Assembly (NCBI RefSeq): GCF_014201375.1
Contig: NZ_JACHDZ010000002.1
Coordinates: forward strand, 186,001 to 250,000
Origin: Tunturiibacter empetritectus
GTDB lineage: Bacteria; Acidobacteriota; Terriglobia; Terriglobales; Acidobacteriaceae
Reading direction: 5' to 3'
Length of the DNA stretch: 64,000 bases
Below the pieces are notes generated by a model. It made no database searches. It worked only from the letters and a program-made list of their open reading frames with translations, and was not told where the DNA came from. Within the stretch, counting starts at the first letter, position 1; the number at the start of each line of letters is the position of its first letter. This document shows, piece by piece, positions 28,054 through 37,069 of the stretch. Made by a program: the position numbers and the translations under genes.

Positions 28054-30510
28054 ATGAGCGATCTAACTGCTTCTTACCGCTGGCTTGACGACGACGGAGC
28101 TGCCTTTGGCGCCCCCGGAATGGAACCGCGCTGGACTTCGAGCGAAAAAGACGCTGTGTCGACGGCATATGCGGCGTCGAGCCGGGTGTGGTTTACGGTC
28201 TCGCATGGAACGCTGAACGAGATTTATTATCCGACGATCGACCGTCCGCAGACTCGCGATATGGAGCTGCTGTTCAGCGATGGCGAGACGTTTGTGCATG
28301 AAGAGAAGCGCAGTTTTGAGTATGACTTTCACTACATCGATGAGGCGGCTCCGGCGGTTCGTGTGGTGGCGAGCGATCTGGATGGGCGATATACGGTGAC
28401 CAAGGAGTTCATCTGCGATCCGCATCATCCGGTGGTGTTGATGAATGTGAAGATCACAGGCGATGAGGAGATTTTGTCGCGGCTGAAGTGCTATGCGCTG
28501 CTGGCGCCGCATTTGAATGGGGGCGGGGCGGGGAACTCGGCGCGGTCGATTGATGTGGCGGGACAGCGCTGCGTGCTGGCTTGGAAGGGTGAGACTTCGC
28601 TGGCGTTTGGGGTGAGCTGCGGGTTTGTGCGGTCTTCGTGCGGGTATGTGGGGACCAGCGATGGGTATCAGAATCTGATTCAGGATATGCGGATGAGCTG
28701 GCAGTTTGGGCAGGCTCTGGATGGCAATATCGCGGTGATGGGTGAGATCGATATTGCGCAGAATCGCGAGTTCACGGTGGCGATCTCGTTTGGGGATGGG
28801 CATCATTCGGCGATTGCGCAGATGATGCAGACGCTGGCATCGCCGTATGAGGTGCACCAGAAGCGGTTTGTGGATCAGTGGCAGAGGGTGAATCCGCCGG
28901 CTGGTTTTGCGGCTGTGTCGACGGATGGTGGGAGGCTGATGCGGATCAGCCAGAATGTGCTGCTGACGCATGAAGACAAGACTTACTCGGGAGCGTTTAT
29001 TGCTTCGGCTTCGGTGCCCTGGGGCGCGTCGAAGGGCGACTCGGATCTGGGTGGGTACCACCTGGTGTGGACGCGGGATATGGTGCAGACGGCGAGCGCG
29101 CTGCTGGCATGTGGGAGGACGGATACGGCGCTGCGGGCGCTGGTGTATCTGGCTTGCACGCAGAAGCCGGATGGGAGTTTTGCGCAGAACTTCTGGATCG
29201 ACGGGACGCCTTACTGGACGGGGATTCAGCTGGATGAGGTGGCGTTTCCGATCATTCTGGCGTGGCGGCTTTGGAAGCAGAACGGGTTGGGGAATTTCGA
29301 TGTGTTTCCCTTTGTGGAGCGGGCTGCGGCGTTTCTGATGCGGTATACGCCGGTGACTCAGCAGGAGCGGTGGGAGGAGGCGGCGGGGTACTCGCCGTCG
29401 ACGTTGGCGGCGGTGATCTCGGGGCTGATCTGCGCGGCGGATATTGCTCGCGACCGGGAGGCGCTGGAGCTGGCGGACTACCTGGAGGCGTATGCGGACT
29501 GGGTTGAATCTCATCTGGATGAGTGGACGACGACGACGGAAGGGATTCTGCATCCTGATGTGAAGTATCACTACATGCGAATTCGTCCTCCGGCTAAGGG
29601 GGAGTCGTTTCATGACGACAGTGTGCCGCCGGGGATGATTCGAATTAATAATCGCGAGCCGGGGGAGAGGAATGTGTTCGAGGCTCGTGAGGTGATTGAT
29701 GGGGGGTTTCTGGAGTTGGTGCGGTATGGGATTCGGCGGCCGGACGATCCGTTGATCGTCGATTCGCTGAAGGTTGTGGATCATTGCCTGAAGATCGAGA
29801 CGCCGTTTGGGGTCTCGTGGCGGCGATACAACCATGATGGGTATGGGCAGAAGAAAGACGGCGCGCCGTATGACGGCTCCGGGCAGGGCAGGGCGTGGCC
29901 GATTTTGACCGGGGAGAGGGGCCACTACGAGCTTTGTGCAGGGAATGATGCCAGCAAGTACATCAAGGCGATTGAGCAGTTCAGTTCTGTGGGGGGAATG
30001 CTCCCGGAGCAGGTGTGGGACTATGACGATATACCTTCGCGGGGGCTGTATCGGGGGCGGTCGGCGGGATCGGCGCAGCCGCTGGTGTGGGCTCATGCGG
30101 AGTATCTGAAGCTGCTGCGTTCGGCGGCGGATGGACGGGTGTTTGACCGGATTAAGGCGGTGGAAGATCGTTATGCGGTGCCGAAGGAGAAGCGCACGTT
30201 TAGTAACCGTATTGAAATATTTGAGCCGGCGCGTCCGATCTCCTCACTTCCTGCGGGGTATGCGCTTCGTATTGTCGACCCGGAGCATTTTCGTGTCGTC
30301 TACACCTATGACAACTGGGCTACGACGCTGACGCTCGACTCGCGAACGGTAGGGTATTCGAGGTCGTTTGTGGATATTCCGACTGGCGCGGATCAGGTCG
30401 GCAAGATTACGTTCACGATGGCGTGGCCGGTGGAGGGGCAGCCGGATCGTTGGCTGGGACGAAATATTGATGTCTCCGTCGATCCGGTTCCGGCATCTAC
30501 CAAGGTGTAA
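28054..30510 (+). CDS. Glycoside hydrolase family 15 protein (glucoamylase-like)
   Basis: 818 residues. An N-terminal beta-sandwich of about 270 residues (STAYAASSRVWFTVSHGTLNE, EIYYPTIDRPQTRDMELL) is followed by the (alpha/alpha)6 catalytic barrel with GYHLVWTRDMVQTASALLACG and GSFAQNFWIDGTPYWTG. A short C-terminal beta domain ends the protein. There is no signal peptide. GH15 enzymes release glucose from the non-reducing end of alpha-glucans; some bacterial members act on trehalose or isomaltose instead. The rightward transketolase gene and later zwf, pgl and glk make internal glucose use plausible. The coding strand is strongly G-rich. Confidence 0.9.
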   Translation: MSDLTASYRWLDDDGAAFGAPGMEPRWTSSEKDAVSTAYAASSRVWFTVSHGTLNEIYYPTIDRPQTRDMELLFSDGETFVHEEKRSFEYDFHYIDEAAPAVRVVASDLDGRYTVTKEFICDPHHPVVLMNVKITGDEEILSRLKCYALLAPHLNGGGAGNSARSIDVAGQRCVLAWKGETSLAFGVSCGFVRSSCGYVGTSDGYQNLIQDMRMSWQFGQALDGNIAVMGEIDIAQNREFTVAISFGDGHHSAIAQMMQTLASPYEVHQKRFVDQWQRVNPPAGFAAVSTDGGRLMRISQNVLLTHEDKTYSGAFIASASVPWGASKGDSDLGGYHLVWTRDMVQTASALLACGRTDTALRALVYLACTQKPDGSFAQNFWIDGTPYWTGIQLDEVAFPIILAWRLWKQNGLGNFDVFPFVERAAAFLMRYTPVTQQERWEEAAGYSPSTLAAVISGLICAADIARDREALELADYLEAYADWVESHLDEWTTTTEGILHPDVKYHYMRIRPPAKGESFHDDSVPPGMIRINNREPGERNVFEAREVIDGGFLELVRYGIRRPDDPLIVDSLKVVDHCLKIETPFGVSWRRYNHDGYGQKKDGAPYDGSGQGRAWPILTGERGHYELCAGNDASKYIKAIEQFSSVGGMLPEQVWDYDDIPSRGLYRGRSAGSAQPLVWAHAEYLKLLRSAADGRVFDRIKAVEDRYAVPKEKRTFSNRIEIFEPARPISSLPAGYALRIVDPEHFRVVYTYDNWATTLTLDSRTVGYSRSFVDIPTGADQVGKITFTMAWPVEGQPDRWLGRNIDVSVDPVPASTKV

Positions 30511-30541
30511 GGATGCAGGCGCGCAAGGTGTAAGGATGCAG
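30501..30541 (+). repeat. 18-bp tandem direct repeat over the GH15 stop codon
   Basis: CAAGGTGTAAGGATGCAG occurs at 30501-30518 and again at 30524-30541. The first copy contains the TAA stop of the GH15 gene, the second duplicates it. It looks like a small local duplication. Confidence 0.8.
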
Positions 30542-30642
30542 CGAGTCGGGCCCGCTTGTACACTGATAGAGTTTGACCAAATCTTCCAGATTCAGCGTCG
30601 GCAACGGCGCGCATGAATCTCCTGAAAGAGCAAAGGAACAGA

Positions 30643-32637
30643 ATGAGCGAACAGGATTCGAAGCAGAACGAAATTGATCAGATTTCCATCAACGCCCTCC
30701 GCTTTCTCGCCGTCGATCAGGTGGAGAAGGCGAAGTCGGGCCATCCCGGAGCCCCGCTTGGATGTGCTCCGATCGCTTATCTGCTCTATCACAAGCTGAT
30801 GAAGCATGATCCTTCCGATCCGAAGTGGATTGACCGTGACCGTTTTGTGCTTTCGAACGGGCATGCTTCGGCGCTGCTGTATGGTGCGCTGCATCTGTCG
30901 GGATACGACCTGCCGATCTCGCAGCTGGAGCAGTTTCGGCAGTGGGGATCGCATACGCCGGGCCACCCGGAGTACGGTGAGGCTCCAGGCGTTGAGGTGA
31001 CGACGGGTCCGCTGGGGCAGGGCCTCGCGATGGCTGTGGGCATGGCGACGGCGGAGCGGCACCAGGCTGCGGTCTACAACCGCGATACGTACAACATCGT
31101 TGATCACCACACGTATGTGCTCTGCGGCGATGGGGATTTGATGGAAGGCATCTCGCATGAGGCGTGCTCGCTGGCTGGAACGCTGGCTCTGGGCAAGTTG
31201 ATTGTGCTGTATGACGACAACCTGATCTCGCTCGATGGACCGACCGAGCTCTCGTTTACCGAGGATGTGACCAAGCGCTTCGAGGCGTACCACTGGCATG
31301 TGCAGTATGTGGCCGATGGCAACGACCTGGTGGCGATTGAGGCGGCGATTCTTGCGGCGAAGGCGGAGACGTCGAAGCCTTCGCTGATTCGCGTTCGTAC
31401 GGTGATTGGTTATGGCAGCCCGAAGGCCGGCACGAACAAGGTGCACGGCGAGGCGCTTGGACCGGAGGCGACGAAAGAGACGAAGAAGAATCTTGGGTGG
31501 CCTGAAGACAAGAGCTTTTATGTTCCGGAAGAGGCTCGCAAGAACTGGGACACGATCAAGCTGAAGGGCAAGGACCTGCATGCTTCGTGGACGGCTGAGT
31601 TTGAGGAGTATGCGAAGGCGTATCCGGAGCCGGCGGCGCAGTTCACCCGAACGGTGAAGGCTAAGCTGGCCGATGGCTGGGAGAAGAAGATTCCGACCTT
31701 CCCGACTGAAAAGCCGATGGCAACGCGAAACGCCGGGCAGGCTGTGATGCAGGCGATTGAGAACGTGGTGCCGGAGTTGTTTGGCGGCGCGGCGGACCTG
31801 ACGGCTTCGACCAAGACGATCTTCAAAGATTCACCGAGTTTTCACGTGGACCCCGCGGGCCGGAATGTGTTCTTCGGCGTGCGTGAGTTCGGCATGTGCG
31901 CGATGGTGAATGGCATGGCGGCGCACGGCGGGTTGATTCCGTTTGGGTCGACGTTCTTTACGTTCTCGGACTACTGCCGGAACGCGCTGCGTCTGGCTGC
32001 GCTGATGGGCCTGCACTCGCTGTTTATCTTCACGCACGATTCGATTGGACTGGGCGAAGATGGACCGACGCACCAGCCGGTCGAGCAGCTGATGAGTCTC
32101 CGTGCTATCCCGCACCTCACCGACTTCCGCCCGGCGGATGCGAATGAGACTGCGGCGTGCTGGCAGCTTGCGCTGGAGCGAAAGAGTCCGTGCTTTATGG
32201 CGCTGTCGCGTCAAGATCTGCCGACGATTGATGCGACGATCGCTCGCGCTGGTGCGAGGTTTGGAGCATACGAGGTGGTTTCGCATGGTAAGGATTTGAT
32301 CCTGATCGCTACCGGCTCGGAAGTTGGATTGATTACGAAGGCTGCTGAGGAGTTGAAGGGGATCGGGATCAACGCGACAGTTGTTTCGATGCCGAGCTTC
32401 CACGTCTATGACGAGCAGAGCGACGAATACAAGGCGAAGCTGATGCCCGAGAATACGCCGAAGCTGGCGGTCGAGGCGGGTGCGACGCTGGGCTGGTACA
32501 AGTATGTCGGCCACAATGGCGGCGTTATTGGACTGGACCGGTTTGGCGGGTCAGCCCCGGGACCCGTTGCTATGGAGAAGCTGGGCTTCACCGTTGCGAA
32601 TGTGATTGATCATGCAAAGAAGCTGGTGAAGAAGTAA
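30643..32637 (+). CDS. tkt: Transketolase
   Basis: 664 residues from the ATG at 30643, which has AAAGGA upstream; an ATG ten codons earlier (30613) has none. The TPP-binding part has KSGHPGAPLGCAPIAYLLY, GPLGQGLAMAVGMA and GDGDLMEGISHEACSLAG. The middle domain has GVREFGMCAMVNGMAAHGG and the C-terminal domain ends GFTVANVIDHAKKL. It moves two-carbon units between pentose phosphate and glycolytic sugars. A GC-rich terminator follows six bases after the stop, so it is not co-transcribed with the SDR gene downstream. Confidence 0.96.
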   Translation: MSEQDSKQNEIDQISINALRFLAVDQVEKAKSGHPGAPLGCAPIAYLLYHKLMKHDPSDPKWIDRDRFVLSNGHASALLYGALHLSGYDLPISQLEQFRQWGSHTPGHPEYGEAPGVEVTTGPLGQGLAMAVGMATAERHQAAVYNRDTYNIVDHHTYVLCGDGDLMEGISHEACSLAGTLALGKLIVLYDDNLISLDGPTELSFTEDVTKRFEAYHWHVQYVADGNDLVAIEAAILAAKAETSKPSLIRVRTVIGYGSPKAGTNKVHGEALGPEATKETKKNLGWPEDKSFYVPEEARKNWDTIKLKGKDLHASWTAEFEEYAKAYPEPAAQFTRTVKAKLADGWEKKIPTFPTEKPMATRNAGQAVMQAIENVVPELFGGAADLTASTKTIFKDSPSFHVDPAGRNVFFGVREFGMCAMVNGMAAHGGLIPFGSTFFTFSDYCRNALRLAALMGLHSLFIFTHDSIGLGEDGPTHQPVEQLMSLRAIPHLTDFRPADANETAACWQLALERKSPCFMALSRQDLPTIDATIARAGARFGAYEVVSHGKDLILIATGSEVGLITKAAEELKGIGINATVVSMPSFHVYDEQSDEYKAKLMPENTPKLAVEAGATLGWYKYVGHNGGVIGLDRFGGSAPGPVAMEKLGFTVANVIDHAKKLVKK

Positions 32638-32642
32638 GGGAG

Positions 32643-32669
32643 GGGCGGGGCTGATTGCCCCGCCCTTTT
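32643..32669 (+). terminator. Terminator after transketolase gene
   Basis: Perfect nine-base GC stem GGGCGGGGC/GCCCCGCCC with a TGATT loop and a TTTT tail. Confidence 0.93.
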
Positions 32670-32853
32670 CACTGTCCGGCAACAAACTCCGTGTCTACTC
32701 AAGCCTGACTGCGACTCATTTGCGCCTTGTGGCACCGCCCGAGCATCTTATTCACACGCGTTCAGAGACGGTGTTGTCGCTTTCCTTCGGTGGCCGTACG
32801 GCCTCTCATTTGATTTGGGCCAGGTGGCGCAGCCCTTTGGAGCACTGGAGATC

Positions 32854-33705
32854 ATGACTCAATCGATTCAACGTGTCTGGTTTATCACGGGAGCATCGAC
32901 CGGCTTTGGCCGTCTGCTTGCAGAAGAGGTTCTGAAGTCTGGCGGTAAGGTGGTCGCAACCGCCAGGAAGCTCGACAAGATTGCGGATCTTGAAAAGCAG
33001 TATCCGCAGAGCGCGAAGGCTTTTACTCTGGATGTTACAGATGCCGGTCAGGTGGACTCGGCCGTGACGCAGGCTTTTGCGCAGTTCGGACAGATAGACG
33101 TTCTGGTCAACTATGCAGGCTATGGAGTTGCCGGCGCGATCGAAGAGGTCTCCGAGGCGGAGTTTATGCCGATGTTTGAGACCAATGTCTTCGGCCTGTT
33201 GAAGGTGACGCGGGCGTTTCTTCCGTATCTTCGCAAGCAGCGGAGTGGGCACATTCTCAACCTTTCTTCGATTGGCGGTTTGATTGGCGGGCAGGGCATC
33301 GGGATGTATAACGCGACCAAGTTTGCTGTGGAGGGGATCTCGGAGGCTCTGGCGGCGGAGCTTGCGCCGTTGGGCATTCACGTTACGGTGATTGAACCGG
33401 GGCCATTTCGTACTGATTTTCTGGGACGCTCGGGCGTGATCGCTGATACTAAAATTTCGGACTACGACAAGACTGCTGGAAATATGCGGAAGTATTTTGC
33501 TGAGAACGATGGCAAGCAAAAGGGCGATCCGCTGCGTGCGGTGCAGGCGATGATGCAGGTTGTGGAGTCGCCGAATCCTCCGTTGCATCTTCTGCTGGGG
33601 GCGAGCGCGCTGCAGCGGTTTCGCGGCAAACTGGATGGCTGGCAGAAGGAGATTGCAGCATGGGAGCCGGTGACGGTTGGGGCAGATTTTCCGGAGGGTG
33701 AGTGA
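32854..33705 (+). CDS. SDR family oxidoreductase
   Basis: 283 residues from the ATG at 32854 with GGAG upstream. It has FITGASTGFGRLLAEE, NYAGYG (classical NNAG altered), SSIGGLIGG and the YxxxK pair in MYNATKFAVEGISEAL, followed by EPGPFRTDFL. Such proteins are often annotated as oxidoreductases or short-chain dehydrogenases with unknown substrate. The downstream HAD gene overlaps its stop by four bases (GTGA), so translation is coupled. Confidence 0.9.
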   Translation: MTQSIQRVWFITGASTGFGRLLAEEVLKSGGKVVATARKLDKIADLEKQYPQSAKAFTLDVTDAGQVDSAVTQAFAQFGQIDVLVNYAGYGVAGAIEEVSEAEFMPMFETNVFGLLKVTRAFLPYLRKQRSGHILNLSSIGGLIGGQGIGMYNATKFAVEGISEALAAELAPLGIHVTVIEPGPFRTDFLGRSGVIADTKISDYDKTAGNMRKYFAENDGKQKGDPLRAVQAMMQVVESPNPPLHLLLGASALQRFRGKLDGWQKEIAAWEPVTVGADFPEGE

Positions 33706-34328
33706 GTTCTTCCTCGTACATCAAGACGATCTTCTGGGATATCGGCGGAGTTCTGCTCACGAATGGGTGGGATAAAGGCGAGCGTACGGAGGTTCTGACT
33801 CGTCTGGGTGTGGATCTGGCGGACTACGAGTCGCGTCATGATGAGGCAAACTACTTCTGGGAGCGCGGGCTTTCGACGGCTGAGGAGTTTTTCGACGTCA
33901 CGGTGCTGAATCAGAATCCTAATCTGACCTTTGAGGAGCTTTGGCCGCAGGTGTGTGCGGAGAGCAGGATTCTTTATCCGGAGTGCGTCGATATTCTTGG
34001 AATGCTTGCTACCTCTGGACGATATATGCTGGCCACGCTCAATAATGAGAGTCGCGAGTTGAACGACTATCGGCTGAATGCGTTTCGGCTGCGGCCGTTT
34101 TTCGACTACTTTATTTGTTCGGGCTACGTGCATGAGATGAAGCCGTATCCCGGCATCTATCGCGCGGCGATTGAGATCTCGGGCCATCTGGCGGAGACCG
34201 CGTTGTTTATCGATGACAAGGTTGAGAACTGTGACGCCGCGGCAGCTTTTGGCATGCGGACGATTTGTTTCGAGTCACCGGCTCAGCTGCGAGATGAGCT
34301 TGCACAATTTGGCCTGCGGGCCGCATAA
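33702..34328 (+). CDS. HAD family hydrolase (IA subgroup)
   Basis: 208 residues, GTG start overlapping the SDR stop. Motif I is WDIGGVL with the nucleophile Asp at about residue 13; the second Asp of the usual DxD pair is replaced by Gly, as in the YihX-like DLGNV/DIGGV group. Motif II is LATLNN, motif III the Lys in EMKPYPGIY, motif IV FIDDKVEN. Relatives such as YihX hydrolyse sugar phosphates like glucose-1-phosphate, which would suit the neighbouring carbohydrate genes; the actual substrate is unknown. Confidence 0.87.
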   Translation: MSSSSYIKTIFWDIGGVLLTNGWDKGERTEVLTRLGVDLADYESRHDEANYFWERGLSTAEEFFDVTVLNQNPNLTFEELWPQVCAESRILYPECVDILGMLATSGRYMLATLNNESRELNDYRLNAFRLRPFFDYFICSGYVHEMKPYPGIYRAAIEISGHLAETALFIDDKVENCDAAAAFGMRTICFESPAQLRDELAQFGLRAA

Positions 34329-34571
34329 GGAAGGAAGATAGATGGAACGGGAGTTATTCGGACTGGGCGCCGGATTCGTTCGCGCGAGGAGAACAACTTT
34401 ACGGATCGTATGATCTCGATCATGCGCAGGGCCTTTGGTGGTTACGACGTGAAAAGGACGTAGTTTTGCTGGACGTGCGAGGCGATGTATTCGGCGCACG
34501 GACCTTGAATTTCATCTGCCAACGGATTTTTATCGGTCGGCACAGCACGGAAGGTTTGTAAGGAGCGGATT
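34329..34571 (+). other. Gap before zwf with a start-less open frame
   Basis: From about 34330 one frame stays open for more than 70 codons up to a TAA just before the zwf ribosome binding site (34559-34561). It reads like protein (WLRREKDVVLLDVRGDVFG) but has no ATG and no plausible start. It may be a decayed gene or chance. The GGAG of zwf follows at once. Confidence 0.25.
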
Positions 34572-36113
34572 ATGAGCACAGTACCAGTCGGCGTATCGGC
34601 AGCAGCGGCGGATGCCACCAAGAAGGGTGAGCGCATCCCGGAGCCATGCATTGTGGTTATCTTTGGAGCCTCGGGCGATCTCACCAAGCGGAAGCTTCTG
34701 CCGGCGCTTTATCACCTGGATCAGTCGGGACTTCTGCCGAAGGACTTCGCGGTGGTCGGGGTGGCGCGTCGGGATCTGAGCGCAACGTTTGGCCCTGACA
34801 TGAAGGAAGGCATTCTGAAGGGCGGGGGGGTTGAAGAGAACGATCCGAAGCTGAAGCCGTTTATGGATCGCATCTCTTACTTCGCGACGGAGTTCGACGA
34901 CGATGCGGGCTTCGATAAGTTGAAGGCGCACCTGGCGGAGTTGGATGGCAAGTTCAACACGAAGGGCAATCGGCTGTTCTATCTGGCGGTGGCGCCGGAG
35001 TTCTTTGCCGACATCACACGCCGATTGGGCAAGCATGGTATGGCGAGTCCCGAGGCCGGGGACAAGCACTGGGTGCGGGTGATCATCGAGAAGCCATTTG
35101 GCACCGATTTAGAGTCGGCGCGCAAGCTGAACGACGAGATCAACGATGTGCTGGCTGAAGATCAGATCTTCCGCATTGATCACTACCTGGGCAAAGAGAC
35201 GGTTCAGAACATTCTGGTGTTTCGTTTTGGCAATGGGATCTTCGAGCCGGTGTGGAATCGCAACTTCATCGACCACGTCGAGATTACGGCTGCCGAGTCG
35301 ATTGGCATTGAGGGACGTGGGCCGTTCTACGAGAAGGCCGGCGCGGTTCGCGATGTGCTGCAGAACCACGTGATGGAGGTTCTCTCGTTTGTGGCAATGG
35401 AACCACCGGACTCGTTCGAGGCTGAGGCGGTGCGCACGGAGAAGTTGAAGGTCTGGCGGGCGATTGAGGGAATTCCGGTTAACAACACGGTGCGTGGACA
35501 GTATGGTCCGGGCAAGGTGGATGGCAAGGACGTCGTTGGTTATCGGCAAGAGGATCGCGTCTCGCCGACCTCGAGCACGGAGACCTTTGCCGCGATCCGG
35601 CTGGGGATTGAAAACTGGCGATGGGCAGGCGTTCCGTTTTACCTGCGCGCCGGGAAGCGGCTGGCCAAGCGCGTGACTGAGGTGACGATTGTGTTCAAGC
35701 AGCCGCCGCTGCATCTTTTTAAGTCCAACAGCAGCGAGGACAACATTGCTCCGAACATCATCAAGATGCGGATTCAGCCGGATGAGGGGATCTCGCTGCA
35801 GTTTGGCGCGAAGGTTCCCGGGCCGACTACTAATCTTGCACAGGTGAACATGGCGTTCAGCTATGCGGATGCGTTTGGCAAGTCGTCGGCGAACGGGTAT
35901 GAGCGGTTGTTGCTGGATGCGATGCTGGGCGATGCGACGTTGTTTGCGCACCGCGATGGCGTCGAGGCGACCTGGGCGCTGTTTACGCCGATCCTCGAGG
36001 CGTGGGCGAAGGTTGAGGCCAAGCACTTCCCCAACTACGCGGCTGGGACTGAAGGGCCGGAGTGCGCGGATGAGCTTCTGGCGAAGGATGACCGGAAGTG
36101 GGTGGAGCTTTAG
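34572..36113 (+). CDS. zwf: Glucose-6-phosphate 1-dehydrogenase
   Basis: 513 residues, standard length. The nucleotide-binding loop reads VIFGASGDLTKRKLLPALY and the active-site signature RIDHYLGKETVQN includes the substrate-binding Lys. IIEKPFGTDL and ERLLLDAMLGDATLF are also conserved. It oxidises glucose-6-phosphate to 6-phosphogluconolactone with NADP or NAD. The ATG follows AAGGAGCGGATT. It is followed by pgl and glk in the order opposite to pathway flow, all on the same strand. Confidence 0.97.
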   Translation: MSTVPVGVSAAAADATKKGERIPEPCIVVIFGASGDLTKRKLLPALYHLDQSGLLPKDFAVVGVARRDLSATFGPDMKEGILKGGGVEENDPKLKPFMDRISYFATEFDDDAGFDKLKAHLAELDGKFNTKGNRLFYLAVAPEFFADITRRLGKHGMASPEAGDKHWVRVIIEKPFGTDLESARKLNDEINDVLAEDQIFRIDHYLGKETVQNILVFRFGNGIFEPVWNRNFIDHVEITAAESIGIEGRGPFYEKAGAVRDVLQNHVMEVLSFVAMEPPDSFEAEAVRTEKLKVWRAIEGIPVNNTVRGQYGPGKVDGKDVVGYRQEDRVSPTSSTETFAAIRLGIENWRWAGVPFYLRAGKRLAKRVTEVTIVFKQPPLHLFKSNSSEDNIAPNIIKMRIQPDEGISLQFGAKVPGPTTNLAQVNMAFSYADAFGKSSANGYERLLLDAMLGDATLFAHRDGVEATWALFTPILEAWAKVEAKHFPNYAAGTEGPECADELLAKDDRKWVEL

Positions 36114-36271
36114 GGAAACAGTGAACATGGCGCGCTGTGGAAGAAACCTCGGCGTGCCAGTTTTTGGTTGGTTCAGATGCACGGCTGGACTCCGGGACAT
36201 TTTGTGAAACTTGTTCCGGAGTTCGTCCGTTTTCGGATTGTAGTAGTTCAAATTCTTCGTAGCGAGATCCT

Positions 36272-37069
36272 ATGCCTCGTCCAGTTTCGATTACCTATCG
36301 CGTATCGCCAACACCAGCAGCCACGGCTCGGGCCGGTGCGCAGCTCTTTACCGAGGCGGCGGGGAAGGCCGCTCAGTCGCGCGGGTTGGCTCGTATCGCC
36401 ATCTCCGGCGGCACGACGCCTAAGACGATGTTCGGCCTGCTGGCGGACCCTGCGGAGCCGTTTCTCAAGCAGGTTCCGTGGGACAAGCTCGACCTGTACT
36501 GGGTGGATGAGCGCTGCGTGCCGCCTGACAATGCGGAGTCGAACTACCGCATGACCAAGGAGGCGCTGCTCTCGAAGGTTCCGTTGCCGGCGGAGCGGGT
36601 GCACCGGATGGAGGGGGAGCTCGCACCTGACGTTGCTGCGGCGCGGTATGAGTCGACGATTCGAAATACGTTCAAGCTTGAGGGCGCGGAGACTCCTACG
36701 TTCGATTTGGTGTTGCTGGGGATGGGCGATGATGGGCATACGGCCTCGCTGTTTCCTCATACCGAGGCATTGAACGAGATGAGCCATATCGTGGTGCCAA
36801 ACCACGTTCCACAGAAGGATACGTGGCGCATTACCCTGACGTGGCCGGTGATCAATCAGGGCCGGGAGGTGGCCTTTCTGATCGAAGGCACAGGAAAGGC
36901 GCAGGTTCTGCATGATGTTTTTCTTGGGACCTACCAGCCTGAGACTTACCCTTCGCAGCTGATTCGTCCGGCCAGCGGACAACTGACCCTCTTGCTCGAC
37001 TCGGCTGCAGCGGCTAAGCTGCCTGCACCGGTGAATTCGGATTCGACCGGCACTTTGGAGCTTAAATAG
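36272..37069 (+). CDS. pgl: 6-phosphogluconolactonase
   Basis: 265 residues, DevB/SOL type. Conserved parts are IAISGGTTPKTMFGLL, LYWVDERCVPPDNAESNYRM, and VLLGMGDDGHTASLFPHTEAL with the catalytic-site His. It hydrolyses the lactone made by Zwf. It starts 158 bases after zwf and its stop is directly followed by the glk ATG. An N-terminal part of about 20 residues is slightly longer than in short homologues. Confidence 0.93.
   Translation: MPRPVSITYRVSPTPAATARAGAQLFTEAAGKAAQSRGLARIAISGGTTPKTMFGLLADPAEPFLKQVPWDKLDLYWVDERCVPPDNAESNYRMTKEALLSKVPLPAERVHRMEGELAPDVAAARYESTIRNTFKLEGAETPTFDLVLLGMGDDGHTASLFPHTEALNEMSHIVVPNHVPQKDTWRITLTWPVINQGREVAFLIEGTGKAQVLHDVFLGTYQPETYPSQLIRPASGQLTLLLDSAAAAKLPAPVNSDSTGTLELK

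Noticed and set aside
28063-30096. 677-codon open frame antisense to the GH15 gene
   Set aside because: Arg/Pro/His-rich nonsense mirrored from the G-rich third positions of GH15.
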